From Chloracidobacterium sp. (GTDB lineage: Bacteria; Acidobacteriota; Blastocatellia; Pyrinomonadales; Pyrinomonadaceae), in NCBI GenBank assembly GCA_016715795.1, contig JADJXP010000001.1:682001-746000 (forward strand): a stretch of 64,000 nt of DNA, in the 5' to 3' direction. This document shows positions 40,976-49,500 of this stretch, piece by piece. Every line of letters starts with the position of its first letter. The first letter of the stretch is position 1. The notes under the pieces are model-generated. The model searched no databases and was not told where the DNA came from. It was given only the letters and a program-made list of their open reading frames with translations. The translations under genes were made by a program, and so were the position numbers.

Positions 40976-40989
40976 GCTAAATCTTTAGC
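40976..40989. promoter_or_regulatory. palindrome upstream of the Ubl operon
   Basis: GCTAAATCTTTAGC is a 6-2-6 palindrome 49 bases before the Ubl start. TTGTGC and TATACG on the minus strand, with a 17-base spacer, straddle it, so it may be an operator within the promoter. Confidence 0.4.
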
Positions 40990-41041
40990 ACAATATTATA
41001 CTGTCAGTCTTACCATATTATTATGGCACAATGCAAGCATA

Positions 41042-41090
41042 AAAGTGGGCCTTGCAATATATCGTCGTTCGCAAAGCCCAGGTCTTAGTT
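41042..41090 (-). terminator. hairpin at the end of the RHH regulator gene
   Basis: TGGGCCTTGC (41046-41055) pairs with GCAAAGCCCA (41081-41090) over ten positions with one mismatch. On the minus strand CTTTTATG follows. The loop is long (25 bases), so the assignment is moderate. Confidence 0.4.
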
Positions 41091-41316
41091 AAATCGTATC
41101 GATGAGGGGCGAGCGTGTTGGATCCAAGCCCGCGTCTTTAATAAGTTTGCGGATGGCTTCCCGAACAAGATCAGACTGTTCCTGCCTCCGGTGTAAAGCG
41201 ATAAACTGTAGGTTATCTTTCATCGCCGGATCTAAAAGGTACGTGGCCTTCACAAAATCACGTGTAGCGACCGCTTCGTCAGGTGACATCTTTTTGCCGC
41301 GTTTCATATTTTTCAC
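41089..41316 (-). CDS. ribbon-helix-helix (CopG/Arc-like) regulator
   Basis: The 75-residue product has a ribbon-helix-helix core: VKATYLLDPAMKDNLQFIALHRRQEQSDLVREAIRKLIKDAGL, where the strand is VKATYLL and two helices follow. RHH proteins bind DNA as dimers of dimers. It lies directly upstream of the Ubl operon on the same strand and is divergent from the 41506 gene, so it probably controls the promoter region between them; CTGTAT repeats there are candidate half-sites. Confidence 0.75.
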   Translation of the reverse strand: MKNMKRGKKMSPDEAVATRDFVKATYLLDPAMKDNLQFIALHRRQEQSDLVREAIRKLIKDAGLDPTRSPLIDTI

Positions 41317-41331
41317 CTCGTGGTTGATAGA

Positions 41332-41362
41332 CTGTATTGCTGTATCAATGACACAGCTGTAT
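41332..41362. promoter_or_regulatory. CTGTAT repeats in the divergent promoter region (candidate RHH operator)
   Basis: CTGTAT occurs at 41332-41337, 41340-41345 and 41357-41362, spaced 8 and 17 bases. Repeated hexamers of this kind are typical of RHH regulator binding sites, and the RHH gene starts 15 bases away. Confidence 0.5.
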
Positions 41363-41505
41363 AAAACTACAAACCATCATAACTCCATATTACCTGAATT
41401 GTCTACATCTTTCTGTTTAAATTTATGTGAAACTTGAGTGGAAATTTCCGGAAAATTTTGCTAAATTTTCGAGGATTCATTATAACTTCGACCTTCCGAA
41501 GAGTT

Positions 41506-42108
41506 ATGAGCAGAAGTAAACGTCCGGATTCACGTCCGGACGAGCCGACATCTGGAACTGAAAAAGCGTATCGCGAGCGCGATCGGCGGCTCGGGCTGTT
41601 TATCGTAGAGGTCGCGCGGGCGACGCATGAGGGTCGTTTGCCCGTGAATCAGACCGATATTCGACGTTCGTTAAAAAAGAACTTCCGGCTCGATCTGCCA
41701 CCCGCCACGTCCACTTCGTTGACGAACATTCTAAAACACGAATATAGGAACAAGATCTGGCTCAAGGTCGATGGTCAAAAAGTCACGCTCTTTTCCGAGG
41801 ATGAAACACTCGTCGATTCGCGAGCCATTCGCGCTTTATATCTGGCTCGCGAAGAGCTGAACGATGACGGACACATTGCTTTAACGGAGTGGAAAGAGCT
41901 GTGCGCCTCGGAGCTAAACCTGTCTGACGAAACATGTGAAGAGTTTCTTAACGACTTTATCAAGTGCCGGTACATTGACGGCCCGGATAAACGTGGCTTC
42001 TTGAAGGTGGATGTCCGTGCTATTGGCGAAGACGAGTTCTACCTCGCGGCGGCTGCAAAAGCTGGCCTTAAGAAGTCGATCGCTCGAACCAAGCCGGCGA
42101 GACTCTAG
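41506..42108 (+). CDS. hypothetical protein on the integrative element
   Basis: I start the gene at the ATG at 41506 (200 residues); the frame upstream to 41434 is not protein-like. The basic N-terminus (SRSKRPDSRPDEP) is followed by charged helical segments (YRERDRRLGLFIVEVARATHEGRLPVNQTDIRRSLKKNF, and LVDSRAIRALYLAREELNDDGHIALTEWKELCASELNLSDETCEEFLNDFI) that look like two winged-helix or helical-bundle units. No family is recognised. It is divergent from the RHH regulator and may share its promoter region. Confidence 0.5.
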   Translation: MSRSKRPDSRPDEPTSGTEKAYRERDRRLGLFIVEVARATHEGRLPVNQTDIRRSLKKNFRLDLPPATSTSLTNILKHEYRNKIWLKVDGQKVTLFSEDETLVDSRAIRALYLAREELNDDGHIALTEWKELCASELNLSDETCEEFLNDFIKCRYIDGPDKRGFLKVDVRAIGEDEFYLAAAAKAGLKKSIARTKPARL

Positions 42109-42151
42109 CCTTACTAGCTAGTACCAGGCGCTGGCTCGCCGTTGCCGGCTC

Positions 42152-42180
42152 TTGACAGCATTTTGATTTCTCGCTATCGT
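42152..42180 (+). promoter_or_regulatory. promoter upstream of the XRE regulator
   Basis: TTGACA (42152-42157) and TATCGT (42175-42180) are spaced 17 bases apart. A CTGGGTCCCAG palindrome (42192-42202) and GTCAG/CTGAC arms (42186-42190 and 42212-42216) follow and may be an operator. The leader to the 42361 start is about 180 bases and holds no gene. Confidence 0.55.
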
Positions 42181-42360
42181 AACCGGTCAGCCTGGGTCCC
42201 AGAAATGGGCACTGACTGCTCACCCACCATCAAAAAACGGCTTAACTAAACCTCTTTTTCTGTCTCAAAAATCCAAATCGAACAGTCTTAATAATACCCC
42301 TGTTGCCTAAAGCCGATTCGGACTACGCTAAACCAGACGTTCGCGATTGTCCCCATGCCC

Positions 42361-42783
42361 ATGACCATAAATAAACGCAATAAATCAGAACCGAATACGG
42401 CCTTATGGCGAGCCCGACGCAAAACCGGACTTGAAAGAAAGCAGTCGGCGTGGCTTCTCGGCCATCGGACGCCTGACACGATCGCCCGATACGAGCGCGG
42501 CGAGACGGAGCCGAGCCTTGATAATGCGGTCAAATTATCCATAGCCTATGGGTGTGGACTCGAGAAGCTTTTTCCGCTCAAGTATGAGTCTTTTCGGCGC
42601 GAGCTGGCGACAAAGGCTCTTTCCATACGGATGCAACCAACGGACGCGCGCCATGACCTGTTTGCTCGGATAAATGTTTGCAGCTACGAGGATGCTCTTC
42701 GCGATCCTGAGCGTTCAGCCGAATACTTTCCGCACGTGCGCGATCACGTGACGAGGCTCGCGAAGCGCCTTGCGGGCTTGTAA
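42361..42783 (+). CDS. XRE family HTH transcriptional regulator
   Basis: The product (140 residues from the ATG at 42361; an ATG at 42355 adds two) has an XRE-type helix-turn-helix: LWRARRKTGLERKQSAWLLGHRTPDTIARYERGETEPSLDNAVKLSIAYGCGLEKLF. The ERGETEPS turn is the family hallmark. The C-terminal about 70 residues are helical and unique. Control of the integrase or transfer genes of the element is a reasonable inference from position. Confidence 0.8.
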   Translation: MTINKRNKSEPNTALWRARRKTGLERKQSAWLLGHRTPDTIARYERGETEPSLDNAVKLSIAYGCGLEKLFPLKYESFRRELATKALSIRMQPTDARHDLFARINVCSYEDALRDPERSAEYFPHVRDHVTRLAKRLAGL

Positions 42784-42822
42784 CAAGCTAACCACTACTC
42801 TATATCAGTTTTTCTCACCTTT

Positions 42823-43353
42823 ATGTCTTCCACCAACCCAAACATCTTATCCCTATCGCTAAGCCGAAATCGCCTTGCTTTCGCGGTTTTTAGACATGGA
42901 AAACTCGACTTTCATGCCGGCAAAACACTCCGTCAGTATCGATCGGTCCGTGCTCGCAACCGAGCATTAACCTCGATTCTCGCGAACCTCGTCGTGGCGC
43001 ATGCGATTCATAAGATCGCGCTGCCGCGTCTAAATAAACAACAGCGGCGCTCAGCCGCTCTGTGCAGTCTCTACGAGGTCGCCAAGCAATTCTGCTCAAA
43101 GACTTCACGACCGCTTCTGATGCTTGACCCTGTAGAGTCTCGGCGTATGCTGATCAAGCGGGGAAAGCCATCGAAAGCGAACGCTCGTGATTACCTTGTC
43201 GGGGTTTTTCCTGATCTCAAACGTTACACCCGAGGAGAAACCGAATGGGAAGGTCGATATTACGACCATATTTTTACCGCAATTACCGGCGGCCTAGCGG
43301 ACATCGGCTCCCGATCTGGAAACGTACCGTGGAAGGAAAAGACAGATGACTGA
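42823..43353 (+). CDS. hypothetical protein with RuvC/RNase H-like fold features
   Basis: The 176-residue product opens with a strand (NILSLSLSRNRLAFAVF) and ends in YYDHIFTAITGGLADI, the order of a RuvC/RNase H-like fold (first strand, helical middle, 'D..ta...gl' final helix). The first catalytic Asp is missing (SLSLSRN instead of IDPG), so if it has the fold it is probably inactive. This is a weak structural reading. The gene lies between the XRE regulator and a 59-residue frame that overlaps its end by 8 bases. Confidence 0.35.
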   Translation: MSSTNPNILSLSLSRNRLAFAVFRHGKLDFHAGKTLRQYRSVRARNRALTSILANLVVAHAIHKIALPRLNKQQRRSAALCSLYEVAKQFCSKTSRPLLMLDPVESRRMLIKRGKPSKANARDYLVGVFPDLKRYTRGETEWEGRYYDHIFTAITGGLADIGSRSGNVPWKEKTDD

Positions 43354-43525
43354 TACCAAGAAGGGATATTCGGAGGGGTCGCCAGGAAACGAAACGGTCG
43401 GAATCGTTTCGAAAGAACCCGCTGTTTCTGATAGGGCGAATTTGAAACGGTATGTTCACCAAGTTTGGCGAATCTCCCAGCGCCGCAAGTCGCGGCCCAT
43501 TGACAAAAAAACGAGCGCCCGCTAA
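43346..43525 (+). CDS. small basic protein, 59 residues
   Basis: An ATG at 43346 preceded by GGAAGGA opens a frame of 59 residues overlapping the previous gene by 8 bases. The product begins with a Ser/Gly/Lys-rich part (MTDTKKGYSEGSPGNET) and ends with a basic tail (RISQRRKSRPIDKKTSAR). The overlap suggests coupled translation. No family is recognised. Its conservation would be the test of whether it is real. Confidence 0.4.
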   Translation: MTDTKKGYSEGSPGNETVGIVSKEPAVSDRANLKRYVHQVWRISQRRKSRPIDKKTSAR

Positions 43526-43579
43526 TTTTATGAGGCCAGGCCGTTCGGCCTCGGCTCTTCACTTCCTAACCCTCAATAG

Positions 43580-45121
43580 ATGTTAAAAGGCTACTTTGCC
43601 TATGTTCGGGTTTCCACGCAGAGACAAGGGCAACTAGGCACATCTCTTACAGAACAAACGGCGGCCATCGACCGCTACGCCAAGACCTGGAACCTTGAGA
43701 TCGTCAAGAGGTTTGAAGAGCGCGAAACCGCTGCCAAGACCGGCCGTCCGGTCTTCTTAGACATGGTCAAAGCACTGAAGCGACGCCAGGCTCGCGGAGT
43801 TCTCATACACAAGATCGACCGCAGTGCTCGGAACCTTCGCGATTGGGCTGAGCTGGGGTCACTTCTCGATTTAGGGATAGAGGTACATTTCGTCAACGAG
43901 AGTCTGGATCTAAACTCGCGTGGCGGAAGGCTTTCGGCTGACATTCAGGCCGTCGTGGCTTCGGATTACATTAGAAACTTGAGGGAAGAGACGATCAAAG
44001 GAATTCGCGGCCGTATCAAACAGGGTCTGTTTCCGTTTCCTGCCCCGCCTGGATACCTGAATTTGGGCTCCGCACGACCGAAAGAGATCGATCCCGTTAC
44101 CGGTCCGCTGATCAAGAGCGCTTTCGAGCTTTACGCAACCGGCAGGTACAGTCTATATGCACTGACGGAAAAGATGTTTGAACTCGGTCTTCGAAACCGG
44201 AACCGGGGCAAGCTCTCAAAGAATGGTATTAATATCTGCCTACGAAATCCCTTCTATATGGGACTGCTGAAAGTGAGCACAATGAAAGAGGTCTTTGTTG
44301 GCCAACACAAACCGCTTATAACAAAGGCCCTTTTCGACGAGGTCCAGAACGTACTCGACGGCAAAAGGATAAAGAAAACGACGAACCACTTTTTTGTTTA
44401 TCGCCGCCGCGTCCGATGCGGATACTGCCAAAATCTGCTCATTGCCGAACGCCAAAAGGGTCACGCCTACTATCGCTGCCACACAAGAAATTGCGCCCAG
44501 AAGCCCCTGCGAGAAGAGCTGATCGAGGGTCAGCTTTGCGAAGTTCTAAAGAGGATCGAGTTCGGGGAAGATGAGCTGCAGTATTTCGAAGTTGAGATCT
44601 TGAAACTACAAGAAACCGAACCAAAACGGCTCGAGAAAATGAGGCGGGAACTGTCGATGAGGGCGGAGCTCATCGCTCCACGTCTGAATCGCCTGGCAGA
44701 CGCCTACATGGACGGTGTCTTCGATGGTGAAACCTACGCCCTGAAGAAGAATTCCCTGACCCGAGAGCGGATCGAGATCGGGGAGAAGTTGGCGGCATTG
44801 GAGGACGACAACGACCTTGTGATGTCTGAACTTAAGAAATTTCTCGAACTGGCAAAATCCGCTTATCTAAGCTTCAAATCGGCGAATGATGAGGAAAAAC
44901 GGGAATTAGTCAAAACGGTAACCTCGAACATTACGGCAAAGGATAAAACCCTCTCAATTAAGCTGAATTCTCCCTTTGACAAGGTGTTCGAGCGACACAG
45001 CGGCCCGGGTGGTTGCCCGTTTCGGGATACATCTCGAACTTTATCCGCATCACTAAGCCAATTGTTGAAATTCTTCCGCGAAAATCAAGGCGGACGTCAG
45101 CGCGAGAAAGCCCCGGGCTGA
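43580..45121 (+). CDS. large serine recombinase (integrase)
   Basis: The 513-residue product has the complete large serine recombinase layout. A resolvase catalytic domain (residues 1-140) has the nucleophile Ser12 in YVRVSTQRQG and the Arg-rich IHKIDRSARNLRDW. The recombinase domain (about 150-270) includes APPGYLNLG and ICLRNPFYMGLLKV. A zinc ribbon CGYCQNLL...YYRCHTRNC (about 285-310) comes next, and finally a long coiled coil (about 325-440, LQETEPKRLEKMRRELSMRAELI). It integrates DNA by site-specific recombination between short att sites. It is the only complete recombinase in the window and lies at the right end of the element. A CCGGGG hairpin follows. Confidence 0.93.
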   Translation: MLKGYFAYVRVSTQRQGQLGTSLTEQTAAIDRYAKTWNLEIVKRFEERETAAKTGRPVFLDMVKALKRRQARGVLIHKIDRSARNLRDWAELGSLLDLGIEVHFVNESLDLNSRGGRLSADIQAVVASDYIRNLREETIKGIRGRIKQGLFPFPAPPGYLNLGSARPKEIDPVTGPLIKSAFELYATGRYSLYALTEKMFELGLRNRNRGKLSKNGINICLRNPFYMGLLKVSTMKEVFVGQHKPLITKALFDEVQNVLDGKRIKKTTNHFFVYRRRVRCGYCQNLLIAERQKGHAYYRCHTRNCAQKPLREELIEGQLCEVLKRIEFGEDELQYFEVEILKLQETEPKRLEKMRRELSMRAELIAPRLNRLADAYMDGVFDGETYALKKNSLTRERIEIGEKLAALEDDNDLVMSELKKFLELAKSAYLSFKSANDEEKRELVKTVTSNITAKDKTLSIKLNSPFDKVFERHSGPGGCPFRDTSRTLSASLSQLLKFFRENQGGRQREKAPG

Positions 45122-45145
45122 CCCTAATTTGATCGCCGGGGGCTT
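45108..45145 (+). terminator. hairpin after the serine integrase
   Basis: AAGCCCCGG (45108-45116) pairs with CCGGGGGCTT (45136-45145) with one bulged G and a 19-base loop. CATTCTCGTTC follows. It overlaps the end of the integrase gene. Confidence 0.45.
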
Positions 45146-45247
45146 CATTCTCGTTCGTACCGCTGGATTAATGCTTCTGTGGCGGGGCCGGGGTAATCAT
45201 AGCAAGTCCTCGTACTTTATCAAGCTCTGCTCGTAGGTTATGTGATC

Positions 45248-46402
45248 TTACTCCATCAACGCGATGGTTGATCCTCCGAGTTCAGAATCGCCCGGTTCAA
45301 GCAAATTGACTTGAGGCATGGCGGGGCCGGCAATTCCCCGGACAGAGCCATAAAATCCCGAAGCGTTCAGCAGGATGCGGTCGAGCTGTTTCTCCCGCTC
45401 CTTCCAGATTTTTGTCATTTGAAGTTTCTCGCGAGAGTACCCATCCTGTATTGACTTGAAGCCTTCGAGGATGCCTTCAAACTGTCCCTTGAACTCCTGG
45501 CTTGTAAGAAAGTCGTATAGCATTTCAGCCTTGGTCTCCTTGCCCTGTTGGATTTGGAACCGAGCATGGACGTCCAAGAGACCATGCCGGAGGACCATAG
45601 AAAGACCTCGAACCTGCCAGAAGTTACAAATCCAAACTCCGTCCTGAAAAACATAACCGTCGCAGCCGTCGGGCATAGCCGCAGTCACAAGGACAAGAAT
45701 GTCGGCCGTGACCACCTGGTTGTCTTCTCGAAGCTTCTTTAGCCAGTTTGCATCAAAGTTTTTTGTCCGCTTACTCTCGTAGTAAATTTTCCCGCATTCG
45801 GCACCGTAGGGGTTTCGGACACACTGCAGAGTATCGGCTCCACGCTGGCCCTTCTTAATTTCGGTAATTTCGTCGAAGACGTAGAGTTCCCTCAGTATCC
45901 GTTCAAGCTCCAATTCCTGCACTTCGCCTTGGAGTTGTACCGAGCCTTGGTCGGCCTTGCGCTTCATCTCGGCCGCAAGCTCCTTTTGGTCCTCTAATTG
46001 CTTCTCAAGCTCTCGTAGTTTAAACGTATATTCTTCTTCCACGGTGCCCCGTATCCTGGATTTCTCCGTTTTGAGTTTTTCGCTAAACTCAATTTCCTTT
46101 TCAAGGGCAATTTCTTCGCGCAGATCTTCCTTCTCGCGGCGCAACCGCTCGATCTCTGCCTTGGTCTTATTCAGCTCACGTAGACGGGTTGACTTTTCCG
46201 CGAGCTCGTTCTTCATCGCAGATATCTCCGCGTCATTCTCGTTTTGAAGGCGCTCGCGGATAACGCGCTCCAGTTCCTTTTCGCGTTCGGCCTGACGGGC
46301 TTCGAATTCTTTCGCGAGCCGACTCTCGACTTGTCGAGATAACACGTCACTTACGTCGATTGGTTCACCGCACTTGGGGCAATTGATGTTTTGTTCTTTC
46401 AC
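45248..46402 (-). CDS. DUF2130 coiled-coil protein
   Basis: The 384-residue product begins with a zinc-finger-like NCPKCGEPIDVSDV, then a very long coiled coil (about residues 25-165, for example FEARQAEREKELERVIRERLQNENDAEISAMKNELAEKS). The C-terminal half is the DUF2130 domain: ELELERILRELYVFDEITEIKKGQRGADTLQCV, GKIYYESKRTKNFDANWLKKLREDNQVVTADILVLVT. The spacing of the acidic and Lys residues (ADT...YESKRTK) resembles a PD-(D/E)XK nuclease core. It starts at GTG at 46402 with AGGAGG 9 bases upstream. It is downstream of the helicase gene by 180 bases and may be part of the defence island, or a separate gene. Confidence 0.8.
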   Translation of the reverse strand: MKEQNINCPKCGEPIDVSDVLSRQVESRLAKEFEARQAEREKELERVIRERLQNENDAEISAMKNELAEKSTRLRELNKTKAEIERLRREKEDLREEIALEKEIEFSEKLKTEKSRIRGTVEEEYTFKLRELEKQLEDQKELAAEMKRKADQGSVQLQGEVQELELERILRELYVFDEITEIKKGQRGADTLQCVRNPYGAECGKIYYESKRTKNFDANWLKKLREDNQVVTADILVLVTAAMPDGCDGYVFQDGVWICNFWQVRGLSMVLRHGLLDVHARFQIQQGKETKAEMLYDFLTSQEFKGQFEGILEGFKSIQDGYSREKLQMTKIWKEREKQLDRILLNASGFYGSVRGIAGPAMPQVNLLEPGDSELGGSTIALME

Positions 46403-46582
46403 AGCTAATGGGCCTCCTGAGATTTGATTCCTTTCAGTCTTAAAACTGATCTCGTCTCCTATTGCACTAGCCGTGCCAAAACCTAACTTATTGACACAAT
46501 AGTAATTATGGCCGATTGGAATTTTCGGAACAGAATATTTCTTATTGGATCAAGAACTTATTTTCTATCCACGAGGTTAGGA

Positions 46583-49500
46583 TCACCTCTCACGCACTCT
46601 TAGGAATACTTGGGTGCCCATGCCCTGGCCTTCGATGTTAGTCGTGAGAGCCACCAGGTTCGCACATTGGCTTTCATGAGGCAACGTGAAGTTATACTCC
46701 TTCAAGCGTGCGTTTGTGGACCAAGGGATTGCCCAATAACCCATTCCCTGATCGAGACGGATCTCGACGATCTTGCCAGAAGATAATTCGATTCTGAATG
46801 CCCGGCCGTGTTCTATTTCGGACCGCCGTTCGAAGATGTGGATGTTTGCTTGCAATCCTATTGAACCAAGCGTCATTTCCATCACTCTGTTCCTCGCATT
46901 CATATCTACCCAATTATGAAAAAGCCGCCATGGGTTCAGACGGACATCGGATTTGTCCATTGTTGAAATCCCGATCGCAGATGCCTCCCATCTCACCCCC
47001 ACCAACGCTTTAAGACCTTTTGCGATCTCAGTCAGCAGCGCCACCGACAACGGATCAAAGAGATACCGGTCGCTGTAGGATACCCCTATCACCCGCTCAT
47101 TTGCGCTATTAAGTAAATCACCGGCTGCGCTGTGTTCAGCCATGATGCGGTTCCAAAACCGGTTTCCGAATCCTCGCACTGGGCCATCAATCTCATTTCC
47201 AATGTCGATTTGCCGGTCACTGCGTTCCGCGGCGGGCAACAAATCCTGCATCGAGAGGGCTGGGGAATCATAATCTAAGCGCACAAGATCATCGCCCTTC
47301 ACCAGCGAATTGTCCGAAATTCCCCAGTTCGGATTAAACTCGGTTACGGCGACGTCTCCCACCGCCCATTTAGTTACCTTCCCAGCGGTTTCGGCTAGCA
47401 GATAAGCATCACCAACTCTCGGAAGCTCTGTAATCGCTTTGACCTCAATATCGGGGTGGCCAGCCAGATTAGCTAGTGGATAGAGGTCAACTGAGTCCAA
47501 TCCTTGTTTAGCATCTTCCGGAACAATGATCTCGACCTTCACATTCTGCCCGACTAGTCTGAAAGCAAGCGCTCGCAACGGAGAAGCCGCGACATCCCAA
47601 TTCTCCAGATCGCCACCCGCAAATAGCCGTACCATTTGTACCCCGCCGTTGATGACTGCCTGCCAAATGGATTCGCTGATAGTACGGGGCTCCAAATGGC
47701 TGCGGTCGGTGCCGAAAAAGGCCAGTTCGTCAGGAAGACGAAAGCGGTCAAGCCATACAGTTGAAAGGATCTTCAACGCCTTCTTTCGATCCAGGCGATC
47801 GTTGACAAATCGCTGGTCATAGTCGAGGATGCATCGGGGACAAGCACTGTCACAATTGGCAGGGCAGATGAGCCTTTCCCAGGCCTTCTTGAACAGCTCG
47901 GTCATGTGGTCCTCAGCCCGCGAGGAATAGCCAGCCGCGAAACGATCGTAGATCAATATCGATTGACAACGGCCGTCTGTTTCTAATCGAGCCGGCTTAA
48001 TGTCACAGCCTAGTTCGTTGGCTTGGACGCCCATTAGCTCCGCGAGTGAGTCTCTTACAGCAACAGCAATTGTCAACGCTGCCATCGGGTCATTGAGCCA
48101 GACACCGGCGTCATTCTTCAGCTGCAGTTCAAACACGTCGGTATACCCCTCGGTACCAAGAGCTAGATCTTGCTTGATCTTCCAGTTTTCGTTGCTCCCT
48201 GGGCATGTTGCTGCGTCGGCCTTCGACCGACGGAGTTTGCGGTGTGGTCGCGCGAATCCCGCCGGTATCTCGCCTTTTTTGGTAACCGGCTCCGCCCTTC
48301 CACACTCGAGACAAACCGCGTAACCTAGACCAAATTCGCCCTTAGACTGGTTGAAGATGTGCCCTTGTGTGGTCGATCGGAAGCGGCCAAGTTCCGGATT
48401 GAGAAGCGGCAACCATTGGCCATCTGCGTTGATCCATGGCGCCTCGACTGGGACGAAATGTTGGGACGAAGTATCGTTAGTCGGGTCGGTGTAGAAATCC
48501 ACTGCGAACCCTGACGGCTCAAGAAACGGGGTCGGTGTCACGACCGCTGAGCCGCACCTTTCGCAGGAAAGATCTGTTACAAATGATTTTGACCCGCTCG
48601 CTCCACACGCTCGACACCGCCAGGCGGTTTTTATGCTCTGGACTTCCTTGACCTGGTCCTGATCCGCAGGGATGTGCCAATTCAGTGTTACTCCGGCAGA
48701 ACGGTAAACAAGTCCATCCATAACAACCTCTGAACCGGGAGCGTACTCACGCAACGCGGAAACCAAGTCACGGCTTGCCAATTCACGGCGCTTGTACCTG
48801 TTGTCATCGCGCCCTTCGGGATTCTGGAATCGCCTTTTAAATTGGCTTACGGTTAGATTGTCGAACGGCGCGATATTCGTCGGAAATCCATAAGCGGGTA
48901 AAAAGCCCCTCGAAGCCAACTCACCTAGTAGATATTCACCCCTTTGCCTTTCTTTGTGCAGATCGACGGCTTTGACAGCAGCGTCACTTTCCCCCGAGCC
49001 TCTGGCTCGAAGCGCCGCGGATTCAGACTCAAGCCGTTCCCACTCCCGCATCCAGGCATCATTGATCTTCTTGATCATATCGCCCGATATGTCGACCACT
49101 CGCTTCACGCTTTGCCCATCATAAATGCTGCGCTTAAAGAGGTAATTCAAACCGCCTGCAATATCAGAGTGTTCCTCAACATCGAAGCTTCTGCACCAGG
49201 CTTCAAACTGTCCGGCATGCCCTTCCAGAAAGAACATTCCGCAACTAAGTTTCGTCTGTTCATTTGAAGTTCCCCGAAGTTGTTCCCTAAGAAAACGCGA
49301 AAGCAAAAAGGAATTCGCATGGCGTTGAACGATGACCGGACTATCGAGAGCGACGCGAGGAGCAGGAAGGGGCGTGTCGAATGCCCAGCGGCTGTTCGCG
49401 AACACCGACTGATCATGCGGGTTTGATTTGCATAGCGTCATTACGACAGATCGAGCCTCACGGCGGCGGCCCGCACGACCTGCCCGCTGCAGATAATTTG

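Noticed and set aside
41434..41505. Start of the 41506 gene at 41434
   Set aside because: The extra residues derive from an AT-rich promoter region and lack a ribosome-binding site.
33225..45250. Direct repeats marking the element ends
   Set aside because: Comparing 33225-33260 with 45121-45250 by eye showed no repeat longer than a few bases; the ends remain undetermined.
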